Positions 7,302 through 15,584 of a DNA stretch of 64,000 nucleotides are shown here, in pieces. The notes beneath the pieces are model-generated. The model was not told where the DNA came from. It worked only from the letters and a program-made list of their open reading frames with translations, and made no database searches. The stretch is from a virus, in IMG/VR virus record IMGVR_UViG_3300031712_000006, positions 1 to 64,000 of that record, one strand, 5' to 3'. The translations under genes were made by a program, and so were the position numbers. The stretch's first letter is position 1. The number at the start of each line of letters is the position of its first letter.

Positions 7302-8312
7302 TCACCAGATGGGGAACACTAGCATGTTCCAAGGGTTAGTGAAGTCTGTACTTGAAATAGAGGCCCCAGCAGTCCAAAGTCCAGTAACCATCGAGTAGCT
7401 GAGCGGAGTCACGATATTACCGTAGAAGTCTGTTGCTAGTGCTGTATTACCAATCCCATCGTTGGCGACAGCAACCGATACAACAGTGTTGAACCCGGTT
7501 ATGACTTGACCCGGGGTGAAGATCTTGGTGACAGGATCAAAGTTGACTGTGCGAATAACTCCAGGCTCATCCTCACCGCCCCCTCCAATTGCGGATAACC
7601 CATCCGGACGCCAACTGACACTTCTAAGAACAACCGGTACTGTAGAATGGTCCCAGGAAGACCCATTCCAAGCAAGACAATCTGAGTGGAAGTTGGAGTT
7701 ACAACTACCAATAATGGCAGCATCACCAGAAGGAGAGATCCCACTACAAAAGAACTTCTCAGCAGCTCCGGTAAGTGGGATGCCAGTGCCTACGGTCCAG
7801 ATCCCTGTACCTGGGTCTCTAAATAGCGGGTAGACGTGAGATTCCCATTTTGGAGTAGCTAACGCTCTCGAACCATCCCTAGTTATACTAACTGAATTGA
7901 AGTGTGCTGACGGAATGCTAACTACAGGCCTCGCTTCCCAAAGATTAGTCCCTGTATTGAAGTCGTAAGGGGTAACACCGCTTGAAAAGTCTCCCCCTGA
8001 TAATGCGTGGAGCCCGTCATCTGACATTGCTACAGCTGCACAGTTTCCACCACCCTGTGGTACTAACGTTCCTGGGACCCAAGTAACTCCATTGTAATCC
8101 AGCGGGACGACACCACCCCCGTAGTTGGCGTACAATACCCGAGATCCCTGAATGTTGGAGGCGAGCGAGGATAGGTTGTTGGAGCTTGGTCCCGCCGTGA
8201 TATTACCAACCACGGTCCAACCTCCAGTCCCCGAACCAACCAAGTGGGTTACTTGGTTGGAACCATAGTTCTCAACTAGTGCATGAAGTGAGTACAGGAA
8301 CTTGCGTGGCAT
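7302..8312 (-). CDS. Beta-propeller-like protein, possible tail or receptor-binding
   Basis: 336 residues with repeated units of about 45 residues that include patterns such as GWTVVGNITAG, VTWVPGTLVP, GIWTVGTGIPL and LWTAGASISS, each with a 'DG..AL' turn (DDGLHAL, RDGSRAL). This is the look of a WD40/PQQ-like propeller with seven or so blades. Such proteins in phages are often virion surface or adhesin parts; that role is inference. No promoter motif recognised upstream. Confidence 0.65.
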   Translation of the reverse strand: MPRKFLYSLHALVENYGSNQVTHLVGSGTGGWTVVGNITAGPSSNNLSSLASNIQGSRVLYANYGGGVVPLDYNGVTWVPGTLVPQGGGNCAAVAMSDDGLHALSGGDFSSGVTPYDFNTGTNLWEARPVVSIPSAHFNSVSITRDGSRALATPKWESHVYPLFRDPGTGIWTVGTGIPLTGAAEKFFCSGISPSGDAAIIGSCNSNFHSDCLAWNGSSWDHSTVPVVLRSVSWRPDGLSAIGGGGEDEPGVIRTVNFDPVTKIFTPGQVITGFNTVVSVAVANDGIGNTALATDFYGNIVTPLSYSMVTGLWTAGASISSTDFTNPWNMLVFPIW

Positions 8313-8405
8313 AAAACCTAACTAGGCCAGCTATAAGCAAGTTATCCAGCCTCTCATAGCCTAGGAGTAATCCTTCTGTCCCGGGGTAGTTAGTGAAGCC
8401 CGAGC

Positions 8406-9206
8406 ATGGCCAACTTCTCTGACCCCAAACGCCTTGACGAAGCCGCACGACTTCGCAACCAAGGGTTTAGCCTGCGCCAGATCTCAAAGATGACTGGGCT
8501 TCACCGGGAAACCGTCATCACCCACACAGGGAAGATTTCTCGCTCCGACTCGATGAAGATTTACCACTCCCGCCGTAAGGGCTTGGTAATCGATATGAGT
8601 GAGTTCAAGGTCCAGGCTATCGTCCACCCTGCTAGGTTCATCACCATCGGCGCCCCAGAACCCATCAAGCCCCGAGATCCACTCCAGGAACGCTTCCAAG
8701 CTAACCTGCACCTGGTCAACCTCGAAGCCCGAATCCTCATCCGCAAGCTGTGCCACAGCTACGACCTCAAGACCCTCGAACACTTCGGGACCATCGGCCT
8801 ATGGGACGCCTGCACCCGCTTCACCGGCGAGGAGGCATCATTCCCCGGTTACGCCCGCCTCCGTATTCGAGGTCAAGTATGGGATGAGATCCGAGTCGAG
8901 TCCAAGATCCCCCGCCGATTGATGAAGGCCGATGACAAACCTAGGTTTGAGGACATTGAGTACACTGTTATCCAGTCCAACTCACCCACTCAAGACAAAA
9001 CCCTCCACTTCCGGAACATTCTCCAACAAGTCGACTCAATCCCCTTCAGCGACCGAGAACGACAAGTCATCGAGGCCCTAGCCTCCGGTGACAAGTTCGC
9101 GGATCTCGCCACCTCCTGGGGCGTCTCAGAACCTCTAGTCAGTCAAACTAAAGCCCGAGCACTCCTGAAGATGACTAGACTCATCCGGGAAGCAGATCTC
9201 GAATAG
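8406..9206 (+). CDS. Phage RNA polymerase sigma factor with N-terminal HTH
   Basis: 266 residues. Residues about 8-40 form a resolvase-type helix-turn-helix (GFSLRQISKMTGLHRETVIT). Residues about 95-165 match sigma region 2 (LEHFGTIGLWDACTRF, SFPGYARLRIRGQVWDEIR), as in FliA-type factors. Residues about 205-260 are region 4 (PFSDRERQVIEALASG, WGVSEPLVSQTKARALL). It would direct RNA polymerase to phage promoters, plausibly one of the two start-proximal motifs found throughout this window. The extra N-terminal HTH is unusual. The gene is convergent with the 9209 gene. Confidence 0.85.
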   Translation: MANFSDPKRLDEAARLRNQGFSLRQISKMTGLHRETVITHTGKISRSDSMKIYHSRRKGLVIDMSEFKVQAIVHPARFITIGAPEPIKPRDPLQERFQANLHLVNLEARILIRKLCHSYDLKTLEHFGTIGLWDACTRFTGEEASFPGYARLRIRGQVWDEIRVESKIPRRLMKADDKPRFEDIEYTVIQSNSPTQDKTLHFRNILQQVDSIPFSDRERQVIEALASGDKFADLATSWGVSEPLVSQTKARALLKMTRLIREADLE

Positions 9207-9208
9207 AC

Positions 9209-9427
9209 TCACACTACCGCCCCACGCCCCTCAACCGTCGGCACTAGAGCCATCCGGTACTCGTCACCTAACCCCTCGACCTTCTTCACATAACCAAGCT
9301 TGAGAAGGGCTTGCGCCGGCTTGTACTCAACGACACAGTAATACCTGCGAGACCCCTCATCAGCTAGCTTGATAATCTCACTGAGGGTACGAACTTGCGC
9401 CGATGTTAACTTGGTCTTGGTAGCCAT
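9209..9427 (-). CDS. Small winged-helix-like protein (72 aa)
   Basis: Starts MATKTKLTSAQVRTLSEIIK with a class A promoter. The pattern helix (SAQVRTLSEIIKLAD), helix (PAQALLKLGYVKKVE) and then a beta hairpin (EYRMALVPTVEG) resembles a compact winged helix, so it may bind DNA. No named family. Confidence 0.65.
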   Translation of the reverse strand: MATKTKLTSAQVRTLSEIIKLADEGSRRYYCVVEYKPAQALLKLGYVKKVEGLGDEYRMALVPTVEGRGAVV

Positions 9428-9433
9428 GCTCTC

Positions 9434-9462
9434 TATTACGCGCGAGGGTTAGGTCCTCTCAA
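9434..9462 (-). promoter_or_regulatory. Class A promoter
   Basis: TTGAGA, 18-base spacer with CTCGCGCG, TAATA, six bases to ATG 9427. Confidence 0.65.
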
Positions 9463-9471
9463 TCAGTTTTT

Positions 9472-9627
9472 TCAGAGAAACTTCAGGGCGAGGCCATTAC
9501 AGATCAGGTGAAGCGTGTTGTCAGCAATGATCATCAACCAGACCGCTAACCACACTGGACGATCCTGATGATATCCAGTCCCACTACACTCGGCCCAAGA
9601 GTAGTTCCTACGAGACCCCTCCAACAT
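9472..9627 (-). CDS. Possible small membrane protein (51 aa)
   Basis: Starts MLEGSRRNYSWAECSGTGYH and has a hydrophobic stretch (VWLAVWLMIIADNTLHLI). It lies downstream of the 9668-10000 gene on the same strand. Start and reality are uncertain because no promoter or ribosome-binding site is evident. Confidence 0.4.
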   Translation of the reverse strand: MLEGSRRNYSWAECSGTGYHQDRPVWLAVWLMIIADNTLHLICNGLALKFL

Positions 9628-9667
9628 CGTTAGTGACCCTAGACTTACCAACAAGGAACTTTTTCAT

Positions 9668-10000
9668 TCAAGGCTCCAAGTACTTCCACCCCCATCGACC
9701 CCACATAGATGGGTACCCAAACATACCACTCCAACTCGGATAGGACGCGTACCGCATCCGGTCAGGTACCTCCAACCCAGTGGCCATCGTCATCACCTTG
9801 CACACCACCGCCTTCCCCTCTTCTGGTAGCTCGAACCCTGGCCCGTCGGACCACAACCAGTCCACCAGAACCACGTACTCATGAACCTTACCACCAGTCG
9901 TCTCCCACGACACCGGTGCCTCCGTCCTGGCATCCAAGAGACGTCCGTCAGGAGCTAGGTGCGCATAGACAATAGGCAGATTCTTCGCTTCAATGGGCAT
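9668..10000 (-). CDS. Hypothetical protein (110 aa)
   Basis: Starts MPIEAKNLPIVYAHLAPDGR, 10 bases after a GGTGTA motif (class B start signal), which favours this ATG over a GTG 11 codons upstream. The C-terminus is Trp/Gly/Tyr-rich (YPSWSGMFGYPSMWGRWGW). Function unknown. Confidence 0.65.
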   Translation of the reverse strand: MPIEAKNLPIVYAHLAPDGRLLDARTEAPVSWETTGGKVHEYVVLVDWLWSDGPGFELPEEGKAVVCKVMTMATGLEVPDRMRYASYPSWSGMFGYPSMWGRWGWKYLEP

Positions 10001-10040
10001 GGGCTCTGGATACACCACCTGAATCGAGCACACTACCTTG

Positions 10041-10496
10041 GAATTATGGGCCTGTCAGAAAAAATATCCGCCCCATAGAAAATTTAAGGTCGCACACCCT
10101 CCCTTTGGGTCCCCTTTTAGGGGGGTGGGGGTCTGTTTGGATACTTTCCCTGTCCTTCATCGCGCCGAAGGCGCCCTGAGAGAACCCCGGAAATATCCTT
10201 CTACCTCACCTCCATCGTACGTAAACTGAATACGCGGTTAAGCCCCCTGTCCGGACGACCGAAAAGATAATGGATCGAATTTACACTATACACACAACCC
10301 ACACACAACAGGCGCTCAGCGCAGGTTAGGTGTGGGTATACACACAATACACTGTGTTACTCACTACTCACTCACACTAACCACACAATACACTGAAGGA
10401 GTGCAGGGCTCATCACACAACTACAATAGAACACGGGCGTTATAGTAGGTGAGTAGTGTTGTAGTAGGTAAAGTATGTACTTAGGTGATGGTGTGG
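10041..10496. other. Non-coding AC-rich region
   Basis: No convincing gene. From about 10285 to 10480 the plus strand is rich in short CACACA/ACTCAC units interleaved with GTGTG complements (e.g. ACACACAACCCACACACAAC). A G-run block (ccccttttaggggggtggggg) lies at 10113-10135. The composition differs sharply from the flanks and would suit a regulatory region or replication origin, which the sequence alone does not prove. Confidence 0.5.
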
Positions 10497-10787
10497 TCAC
10501 TTATCTTCGAGTAAGGAGGCCGGGTCAAAGTACATGGGATCTTTGGTTAGGGTAGCCGGTGGGGGTACTAGGGTGCAGGACACCTCCTGTACCTTGATGG
10601 GCTGCCAGCAAGGCCTGATGTCTTCCATGGAAGCGGCCTGGCTCAATCGCATCCTGAATATTGAGCCGTCTTCCTTCTTGTACACCCACAGGCCTTGGTA
10701 TGCGAAGGCGGGCCCGCAGGGCTTCCCATCAACTAATGACTGCATCCAGTTCAACTTGAGCAGCTTGGGAATACTACTGTTGTCCAT
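10497..10787 (-). CDS. Hypothetical protein (96 aa)
   Basis: Starts MDNSSIPKLLKLNWMQSLVD; a GTG 15 codons upstream is an alternative. It has a beta-strand-rich middle (GLWVYKKEDGSIFRMRL). A class A promoter lies about 130 bases upstream, leaving an unusually long leader that contains a hairpin (GGGCGTC...GACGCCC near 10827-10857). Confidence 0.6.
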   Translation of the reverse strand: MDNSSIPKLLKLNWMQSLVDGKPCGPAFAYQGLWVYKKEDGSIFRMRLSQAASMEDIRPCWQPIKVQEVSCTLVPPPATLTKDPMYFDPASLLEDK

Positions 10788-10919
10788 GTAACCCCCGAGG
10801 GTAAGTGGTCCAGGGTAAACCAAGGGCGTCACAACCCACCATGGTCATGACGCCCCTGGGGCCTGTCAACCAACTAAGAGCTTAGCCCGCCATGGGTGGG
10901 GGTATCAGCTCACATCAGG

Positions 10920-10947
10920 TATTACGCATGGGGGGTGTCGTTCTCAA
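10920..10947 (-). promoter_or_regulatory. Class A promoter with long leader
   Basis: TTGAGA, 17 bases, TAATA. No gene begins at the usual six-base spacing; the next start is ATG 10787. The untranslated leader can fold, so this site may be regulated differently from the other copies. Confidence 0.5.
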
Positions 10948-11198
10948 CAAGAATCTTCGTCTAGGAGCTCTTCTTCGTAGCCCTTACCGTCGGAGGTGAT
11001 CTTGGTGATACGCTTGCCGGCATCGTCTGTGAGGTAGAGCGTAGCGCCTTGGTCAAGAGCCGCTTCCACCCCTTCGCACTGACGGGCGAAGTCGGAGCCG
11101 TCTAGGACGATGCACTTGCCATTACGGTCCCGCTTCAGGAGCGTCCCTTTGGACCACTCGATGAAGAGCCGACGGTTCAGTTCGATGATTTGGGGCAT
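10944..11198 (-). CDS. Hypothetical protein (84 aa)
   Basis: Starts MPQIIELNRRLFIEWSKGTL with a good GGAAG ribosome-binding site 7 bases upstream. Acidic C-terminus (EEELLDEDSC). Last gene of a four-gene minus operon that begins at 11906. Confidence 0.65.
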   Translation of the reverse strand: MPQIIELNRRLFIEWSKGTLLKRDRNGKCIVLDGSDFARQCEGVEAALDQGATLYLTDDAGKRITKITSDGKGYEEELLDEDSC

Positions 11199-11365
11199 GG
11201 TATCTTCCTTCGGTACTCGAACCCTGGGTACGGGTGGAGCCCTACCGTATGGAGTGAGCCTGTAGCGGGTCCGTGGACCTTCATCCACATCCTCTCGGGG
11301 TATGGACGGTACTCGTCATCCCACCGGAGGATGTCTCGCTCTGAGAGCTTACGGTACTTCACCAT
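11177..11365 (-). CDS. Hypothetical protein (62 aa)
   Basis: ATG 11365 overlaps the stop of the upstream gene (ATGGTGA), so translation is probably coupled. Product MVKYRKLSERDILRWDDEYR... with an aromatic/basic middle. A longer frame exists upstream but would overlap the previous gene by 85 bases. Confidence 0.55.
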   Translation of the reverse strand: MVKYRKLSERDILRWDDEYRPYPERMWMKVHGPATGSLHTVGLHPYPGFEYRRKIPCPKSSN

Positions 11366-11646
11366 GTCTTGGCTCTTACGACCCAGCTCTTGGAGTCGAG
11401 CCAAGCTCGGAGTGTCTCCCAGGAGCCTTGGGCGTCTGGGCATGCATCGAACATCATCCGGTAGACGTCGTCGAAGGTGAGGTCCCGGGGCGTACCACGT
11501 CCTCGGCCGTCGACATCATGGACCTTGAGCGGGGGCTGGGGATCGGACAGGTCTAGGATGCCTTCAGGGGTCCGCTTCTCCAGGATGACCCTCTGACTAC
11601 CGGTGAAGGGCTGGGCGTTGTTCTCGGTGGTCGGGTTCAAGGTCAT
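11359..11646 (-). CDS. Hypothetical protein (95 aa)
   Basis: Starts MTLNPTTENNAQPFTGSQRV; the ATG overlaps the upstream stop (ATGA). The C-terminal half is helical (FDDVYRMMFDACPDAQGSWE). Second gene of the 11906 operon. Confidence 0.6.
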   Translation of the reverse strand: MTLNPTTENNAQPFTGSQRVILEKRTPEGILDLSDPQPPLKVHDVDGRGRGTPRDLTFDDVYRMMFDACPDAQGSWETLRAWLDSKSWVVRAKTW

Positions 11647-11906
11647 GGGTTTGATGTGAGAGTGGGTTGGACCTTCTCAACTCCGAACATGGGTGTACCG
11701 TCCGTGTCCCTGGTCATTCGAAGCACAAGGCCATTGGGCATGACCTTGTCTACGTGAGGAAGGAGGGCTGCCTCTAACTCCTCGGGCGTAGGTAGTGGAT
11801 CTGTATCCTTCAACCCCATAACCCCTCTGACTGCGCGGGCTAAACTCTCGGGTGATGGTGGGCGTCTACGGGTACTTCTCATCGTGTATGCTCGTTGATG
11901 TCTCAT
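11643..11906 (-). CDS. Hypothetical protein (87 aa)
   Basis: Starts MRHQRAYTMRSTRRRPPSPE, six bases after a class A TAATA. Basic N-terminus, then a helical region (TPEELEAALLPHVDKVM) and a beta hairpin. First gene of its operon. Confidence 0.65.
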   Translation of the reverse strand: MRHQRAYTMRSTRRRPPSPESLARAVRGVMGLKDTDPLPTPEELEAALLPHVDKVMPNGLVLRMTRDTDGTPMFGVEKVQPTLTSNP

Positions 11907-11912
11907 GATCCC

Positions 11913-11941
11913 TATTACGCACGACAGGGACCGGATCTCAA
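11913..11941 (-). promoter_or_regulatory. Class A promoter
   Basis: TTGAGA, 18 bases, TAATA, six bases before ATG 11906. The element before -10 is GTGCG instead of CGCGCG. Confidence 0.6.
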
Positions 11942-11954
11942 CGACTAATATGGG

Positions 11955-12251
11955 TTAGACGTCCTTATTGACTTCCCCATCATGGTGGTACTTGCAAATA
12001 CCGAACCCATGTGCAGCATCGTGCTCTAGTTTCGCCACTCGAGGCTCTAAGTTCAAGAAGGAGTTCACCAGGTCCTTGACGAGTTGTCGCATATCACCCA
12101 AGGCGGATAGATCGGCTCGTATACCCCTCAGCTCGTCAACTACAGTTCGAAGCAGCTCCTCGGGGATAGCTTGTTGGACCTGTCCTTCTGGTATGGGAGC
12201 AGGGCAAGGGTTAGTTGGGTGCTCAGAAGCTAGTTCTTCGTGGTTTTCCAT
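11955..12251 (-). CDS. Coiled-coil protein (98 aa)
   Basis: Starts MENHEELASEHPTNPCPAPI. The central part is heptad-like (LLRTVVDELRGIRADLSALG, LVNSFLNLEPRVAKLEHDA) and the tail carries a Cys/His cluster (GICKYHHDGE). TTGGGGGT precedes the ATG; an alternative start at 12299 adds 16 residues. Confidence 0.65.
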   Translation of the reverse strand: MENHEELASEHPTNPCPAPIPEGQVQQAIPEELLRTVVDELRGIRADLSALGDMRQLVKDLVNSFLNLEPRVAKLEHDAAHGFGICKYHHDGEVNKDV

Positions 12252-12286
12252 ACCCCCAAGATTGAGTAGAAACGGATTATTAAAGG

Positions 12287-12325
12287 GAACGACCTCCATC
12301 GGTGGTTAGCCCGAGGAGGTCGTTC
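12287..12325. repeat. 10-bp inverted repeat, possible attenuator
   Basis: GAACGACCTC at 12287-12296 pairs with GAGGTCGTTC at 12316-12325. It lies just upstream of the 12251 start. A related direct copy (TTAAAGGGAACGGCC) occurs at about 12390. Confidence 0.5.
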
Positions 12326-12660
12326 GAAGGCGTCATTGTGAGGTAACGCAAGAGGTAGAGTATCCCAATCCAGGGCGAATAGCAACAAGCTTAAAGGGAA
12401 CGGCCCCCTCCAGCGCCAACTGAAGAGGGCCACTCAACCTGTCCACGAAAGGAAACAATCAGGAACTAGTACGAGTTAGATAGTACACCAATCGGGGCCG
12501 AGTATCAACGAATACTTTATGGATCACATGTAGTTTTCGTTACCATTGGTGCTTATCGCGATGAACGTGCGCCAAAACTACATGTATGCAGAGTACAGAT
12601 CCATTCTTATAGCTATGAAAGCATGGTTTGCGCACATGGTTATACAGTAGAAGGATCCTA
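12326..12660. other. Intergenic region with ACATGTAGTTTT inverted repeat
   Basis: No convincing gene. A perfect 12-bp inverted repeat, ACATGTAGTTTT at 12526-12537 and its complement at 12574-12585, encloses 36 bases. A similar core (AACTACATGT) occurs in the 18.3-kb control region. This may be a binding site shared by the two regions. Confidence 0.5.
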
Positions 12661-13452
12661 TCAACGAACTACAAGCTGAGCGTCCTGAATGAACTCATCG
12701 AGAGTTCGAGTCACCTCTGCTGGTGACAGCTCTTGAGCCTTGGTGGGTTGATCTAGCCCGTCGAAGTCTGACCTCCACATGGTCACGAGCTTGAATCCAG
12801 CCTCTGTGATGAGGCGCTCCTTAGCGAGTGTCCGTTGGTACAACTCACCGTAGGTCGTGTGCGAGAGTGAACTGTGAAGCTCTGGAGAGTACAGTCGGGG
12901 GTTACCGTGAACCTCGTCTCCGTAGAACTCGTAGACTGTGTTGGTGTCCGGATCGAACCCATCCACAGTGAAGCGGCGACCTGGTATAAGCCCCCTGACT
13001 TCTCTGTGCCTAGTATCATCAGGCAGTCCAATGGAGTCGAGCCACCTGTTTGCAATCTTAGAGGGGTGATAGAAGGGAGGGTTGCACAGGGGACACCCAC
13101 TACCCTTTAGGTGACTGTACTTGCTCTGTTCAAAGTCCCCATGCTTGCTGCAGGTGATTAGTACTGATGGGAACTGGGCGTCTCCTACTCTCGAGTAACT
13201 GTATAGATCCTTGTGTACCTTACGAGCTTGTTGAACGAACCTGTCCAACACCTCTTGGTGCTTCTTCTTGGCATCACAGGGTGGGCACCCTCGCCCCTTC
13301 AGATGATCACGAGTGCTCCTATCAAATGCACCATGCTCTGGACATACGAGAGCCACCGTCGCCCCCAACACTGCCGGGAGCTGTGAGTAGTCGTACTGCC
13401 CCCCATGAACCCTACTGGCCCTTGAGATGAACATCTTGCGACTCACCTTCAT
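12661..13452 (-). CDS. Homing-type endonuclease with DUF723 zinc repeats
   Basis: 263 residues. Two tandem repeats of the form F...A..VH...YDYS...V.C..HG.F......HLKG.GCP.C occupy residues about 8-60 and 70-130, each with CPEHG or CSKHG and CPPC or CPLC zinc ligands. The C-terminal domain (RFTVDGFDPDTNTVYEFYGD..HGNP) resembles the Vsr/EDxHD-like nuclease part of phage homing proteins, with D/E residues in position for metal binding. It would nick or cut DNA and promote its own spread. A GGTGTA motif lies 10 bases before the ATG. Confidence 0.8.
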   Translation of the reverse strand: MKVSRKMFISRASRVHGGQYDYSQLPAVLGATVALVCPEHGAFDRSTRDHLKGRGCPPCDAKKKHQEVLDRFVQQARKVHKDLYSYSRVGDAQFPSVLITCSKHGDFEQSKYSHLKGSGCPLCNPPFYHPSKIANRWLDSIGLPDDTRHREVRGLIPGRRFTVDGFDPDTNTVYEFYGDEVHGNPRLYSPELHSSLSHTTYGELYQRTLAKERLITEAGFKLVTMWRSDFDGLDQPTKAQELSPAEVTRTLDEFIQDAQLVVR

Positions 13453-13760
13453 ACTCTTGCCCTACACCGAGAGGTACTTAGATACTCTTGAGACATTTGT
13501 AACTACTACTCACCCCCAGATTAGGCCGCAAGAACAAACCTCGACATGTGGGATGTTAGCACCTTGCTCCACGCCCTAAACTTTGCGCGCCCAAATTCAT
13601 CAATTGTTCTTTTTGGTGTTTCGTTCTTGCCACTATAAGACAAGCCCTGTACCATCACGTACGTTCAGTTATATCGGCAAACAAGCCTATTGATACTGAG
13701 CCTAACCTGTGGTAACCCTTACCGATTGTTTGTAACCGGTATTCAAGAGAACCTTCCACC
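13453..13760. other. Intergenic, divergent promoter region
   Basis: No gene found. It separates the divergent endonuclease and RHH-type genes. An AT-rich part around 13606-13645 (TTGGTG ... TATAAG) could be a sigma70-like promoter for the plus-strand cassette. TTGTTC/GAACAA inverted motifs are present. Confidence 0.35.
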
Positions 13761-14264
13761 TTGTCAACTCGTAGGAACGCAGTACTAGACCTGAGCAATA
13801 CCATCGAGAGTGTTGAGATCCTGAACACGATTTATGAAGCCTCCAAGGGCAAAGGTGAGGGCCGGATCAAGTGTACCGTTACAAAGCATAGGATAGCTAA
13901 GACAGCGATACTATTGGGGATAGCACTACTATCAAAGAAGCCTACGAGTATCATCCTGAAGATGGTCAACCAGTGGGCACCCCTACGGACACCGTTACCA
14001 CGGGGGGTCAAGAGCCACAAGAAACAGATCAAGGCTGAGCTGGTACTCGAGTGTTCATCGACACAGGGGTTACTCGATGGTGTGGATCTGATCTGGAGGC
14101 GGGTCCAAGGGGCGGTATCTCACCGGCGTGTGACGAAGGCAGCCTTGACAATCGGGCTGGATTCGTTGAATAAGGTTGACCCAGGAAAGGTGCGACAGTT
14201 AGTGTCCAAGGTGTGCCCGGTGCCCAAGAAGTACTTTGACTCTGAGCTTCAAGTATGGCTTTAG
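13761..14264 (+). CDS. Protein with two ribbon-helix-helix-like repeats (167 aa)
   Basis: Starts at TTG 13761; no ATG is available. The protein contains two similar halves: IKCTVTKHRIAKTAILLGIA...LLSKK and VSHRRVTKAALTIGLDSLNK, each followed by a helical segment (IILKMVNQW, KVRQLVSKV). The strand-helix-helix pattern suggests an internally duplicated RHH DNA-binding fold. It heads the plus cassette 13761-16701 and could regulate it. Exact family not recognised. Confidence 0.6.
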   Translation: MSTRRNAVLDLSNTIESVEILNTIYEASKGKGEGRIKCTVTKHRIAKTAILLGIALLSKKPTSIILKMVNQWAPLRTPLPRGVKSHKKQIKAELVLECSSTQGLLDGVDLIWRRVQGAVSHRRVTKAALTIGLDSLNKVDPGKVRQLVSKVCPVPKKYFDSELQVWL

Positions 14265-14491
14265 TTCTCAGACACAACCTCATCCTGTACTTTTCGGTGG
14301 GCCTAATGGTCCTCTTTGGGTTCGGGATACTATTCTGGGCTGGATCGAAGCGCACTCAAGTGTCGTGGGACACTCCCCAGTACCATCGGGATTCTCGTGT
14401 TCACAACATGTGCATGTGCTACTGGATGGGTTCAGCTTTCCGAGTGCCTTGTGAGAACGTACCCCCTGAGCTGTTGAAGGAAGAACGATGA
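14255..14491 (+). CDS. Small membrane protein (78 aa)
   Basis: Starts MALVLRHNLILYFSVGLMVL inside the end of the previous gene. One membrane helix (LILYFSVGLMVLFGFGILFW), then a short exterior part with MCMCYWMG. Coupled to neighbours by overlaps at both ends. Confidence 0.65.
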   Translation: MALVLRHNLILYFSVGLMVLFGFGILFWAGSKRTQVSWDTPQYHRDSRVHNMCMCYWMGSAFRVPCENVPPELLKEER

Positions 14492-15027
14492 AGTACCTGA
14501 AAAGATTGAAGAACGAGCTACTGGACCTGAGTACCAAGCTGTCTGTAAAGGGCCATCTACCTGAGTATGTGGAATCAGAGAAGATGAACCGGCGGGTGGT
14601 CGTTCGCAGGGTCATTGAGTTGGTCAAGAGAGCTCGCGCGCTTGACTTTGCGACAGATACTTGGAACTCAAAGACCGCGGCGGCCTGGGCGAAGTTCAAT
14701 ACTGAGATGGGGCATTGGCTGGCCTCTATGCCCCAAGCCCCCAAAGCAGACGAAGTGAGCGCGCCAACGAACAACAAAGAAGTCACAGAAAACCCGAAGT
14801 GCAAGATCGTGATAGCTGACGAGGGTTATGGGGTAACCTTCTGGGGGATCACTGAACAAGAGTTACTCTCTGTGCGCAATGCCATGGCAATCCATGCAGC
14901 CACTACCCAAGAGGGAGAGGATATTCTTCAGAGCATGATCGATGCCCTGAAGTGTGCAGGTATCAACTTGGGCGACTGCAGCTACCCTCTCCGACCTTGG
15001 GAGCGGAAAAAGCCTGATGCAGCCTAA
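14488..15027 (+). CDS. Hypothetical helical protein (179 aa)
   Basis: Starts MKYLKRLKNELLDLSTKLSV, ATGA-overlapping the previous gene. Residues 1-75 are basic and helical, a linker follows, and residues about 105-165 form a second small domain (KCKIVIADEGYGVTFWGITE...MAIHAATTQEGEDILQSMID). No family recognised. Confidence 0.7.
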   Translation: MKYLKRLKNELLDLSTKLSVKGHLPEYVESEKMNRRVVVRRVIELVKRARALDFATDTWNSKTAAAWAKFNTEMGHWLASMPQAPKADEVSAPTNNKEVTENPKCKIVIADEGYGVTFWGITEQELLSVRNAMAIHAATTQEGEDILQSMIDALKCAGINLGDCSYPLRPWERKKPDAA

Positions 15028-15047
15028 CTTCCGGTGTACTAGCCCTC

Positions 15048-15269
15048 ATGCATCTCAATACCTACAAGCGCTTCAAGGCCTCGAATCGTGAAAACCGAAG
15101 AACCCGTCGGATGGACCTCAAGCTCAGGGCTGCTGAGCGCCGGAGAGAGTTTGCGCATCATGTGCGCCTCTTCACTCAAGAGGGCCACCTCGATATGCCT
15201 CGGTTCAGCACCAAGTACTACGAGGCCATGAAGGTACTTCGATTGGCACGATTCAGCATTCTCCCCTAG
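15048..15269 (+). CDS. Small basic protein (73 aa)
   Basis: Starts MHLNTYKRFKASNRENRRTR, 9 bases after GGTGTA (class B). Very rich in Arg and Lys, so nucleic-acid binding is possible. Function unknown. Confidence 0.65.
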   Translation: MHLNTYKRFKASNRENRRTRRMDLKLRAAERRREFAHHVRLFTQEGHLDMPRFSTKYYEAMKVLRLARFSILP

Positions 15270-15278
15270 AGTGGATCT

Positions 15279-15584
15279 ATGGCAACCCATGTGAGTGATG
15301 AGACGTTGGGTGACTTCCTTCAAGAGCTTGGTGAGAAGAAGGAAGTCGACGCACTCACCCAAGAGAAACTGATGGCAACTGATCCAGCCCTTGATGCAGC
15401 TACCTCGCGCGTCACAGCGTTCAACACGTTTGAACAGCTGGTTAATGCCTGTCGAGAGTATGGGTATGTGCCAACACTGATCCCCCGTGGGCCTCGTCAG
15501 CATGCCCACGACATCGCTACTGTCACTGGTGCGTTGAGAGCCTTGGGCTACCGAGTGTACTCGGGAGAGAACAACACGACATGA
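15279..15584 (+). CDS. Hypothetical protein (101 aa)
   Basis: Starts MATHVSDETLGDFLQELGEK. Helical and acidic N-terminus, with a C-terminal alpha/beta part (IATVTGALRALGYRVYSGEN). Overlaps the next start by four bases. Confidence 0.65.
   Translation: MATHVSDETLGDFLQELGEKKEVDALTQEKLMATDPALDAATSRVTAFNTFEQLVNACREYGYVPTLIPRGPRQHAHDIATVTGALRALGYRVYSGENNTT

Noticed and set aside
14280-14804. 174-residue minus-strand frame
   Set aside because: Shadow of the overlapping plus-strand cassette genes, which are linked by ATGA-type overlaps.
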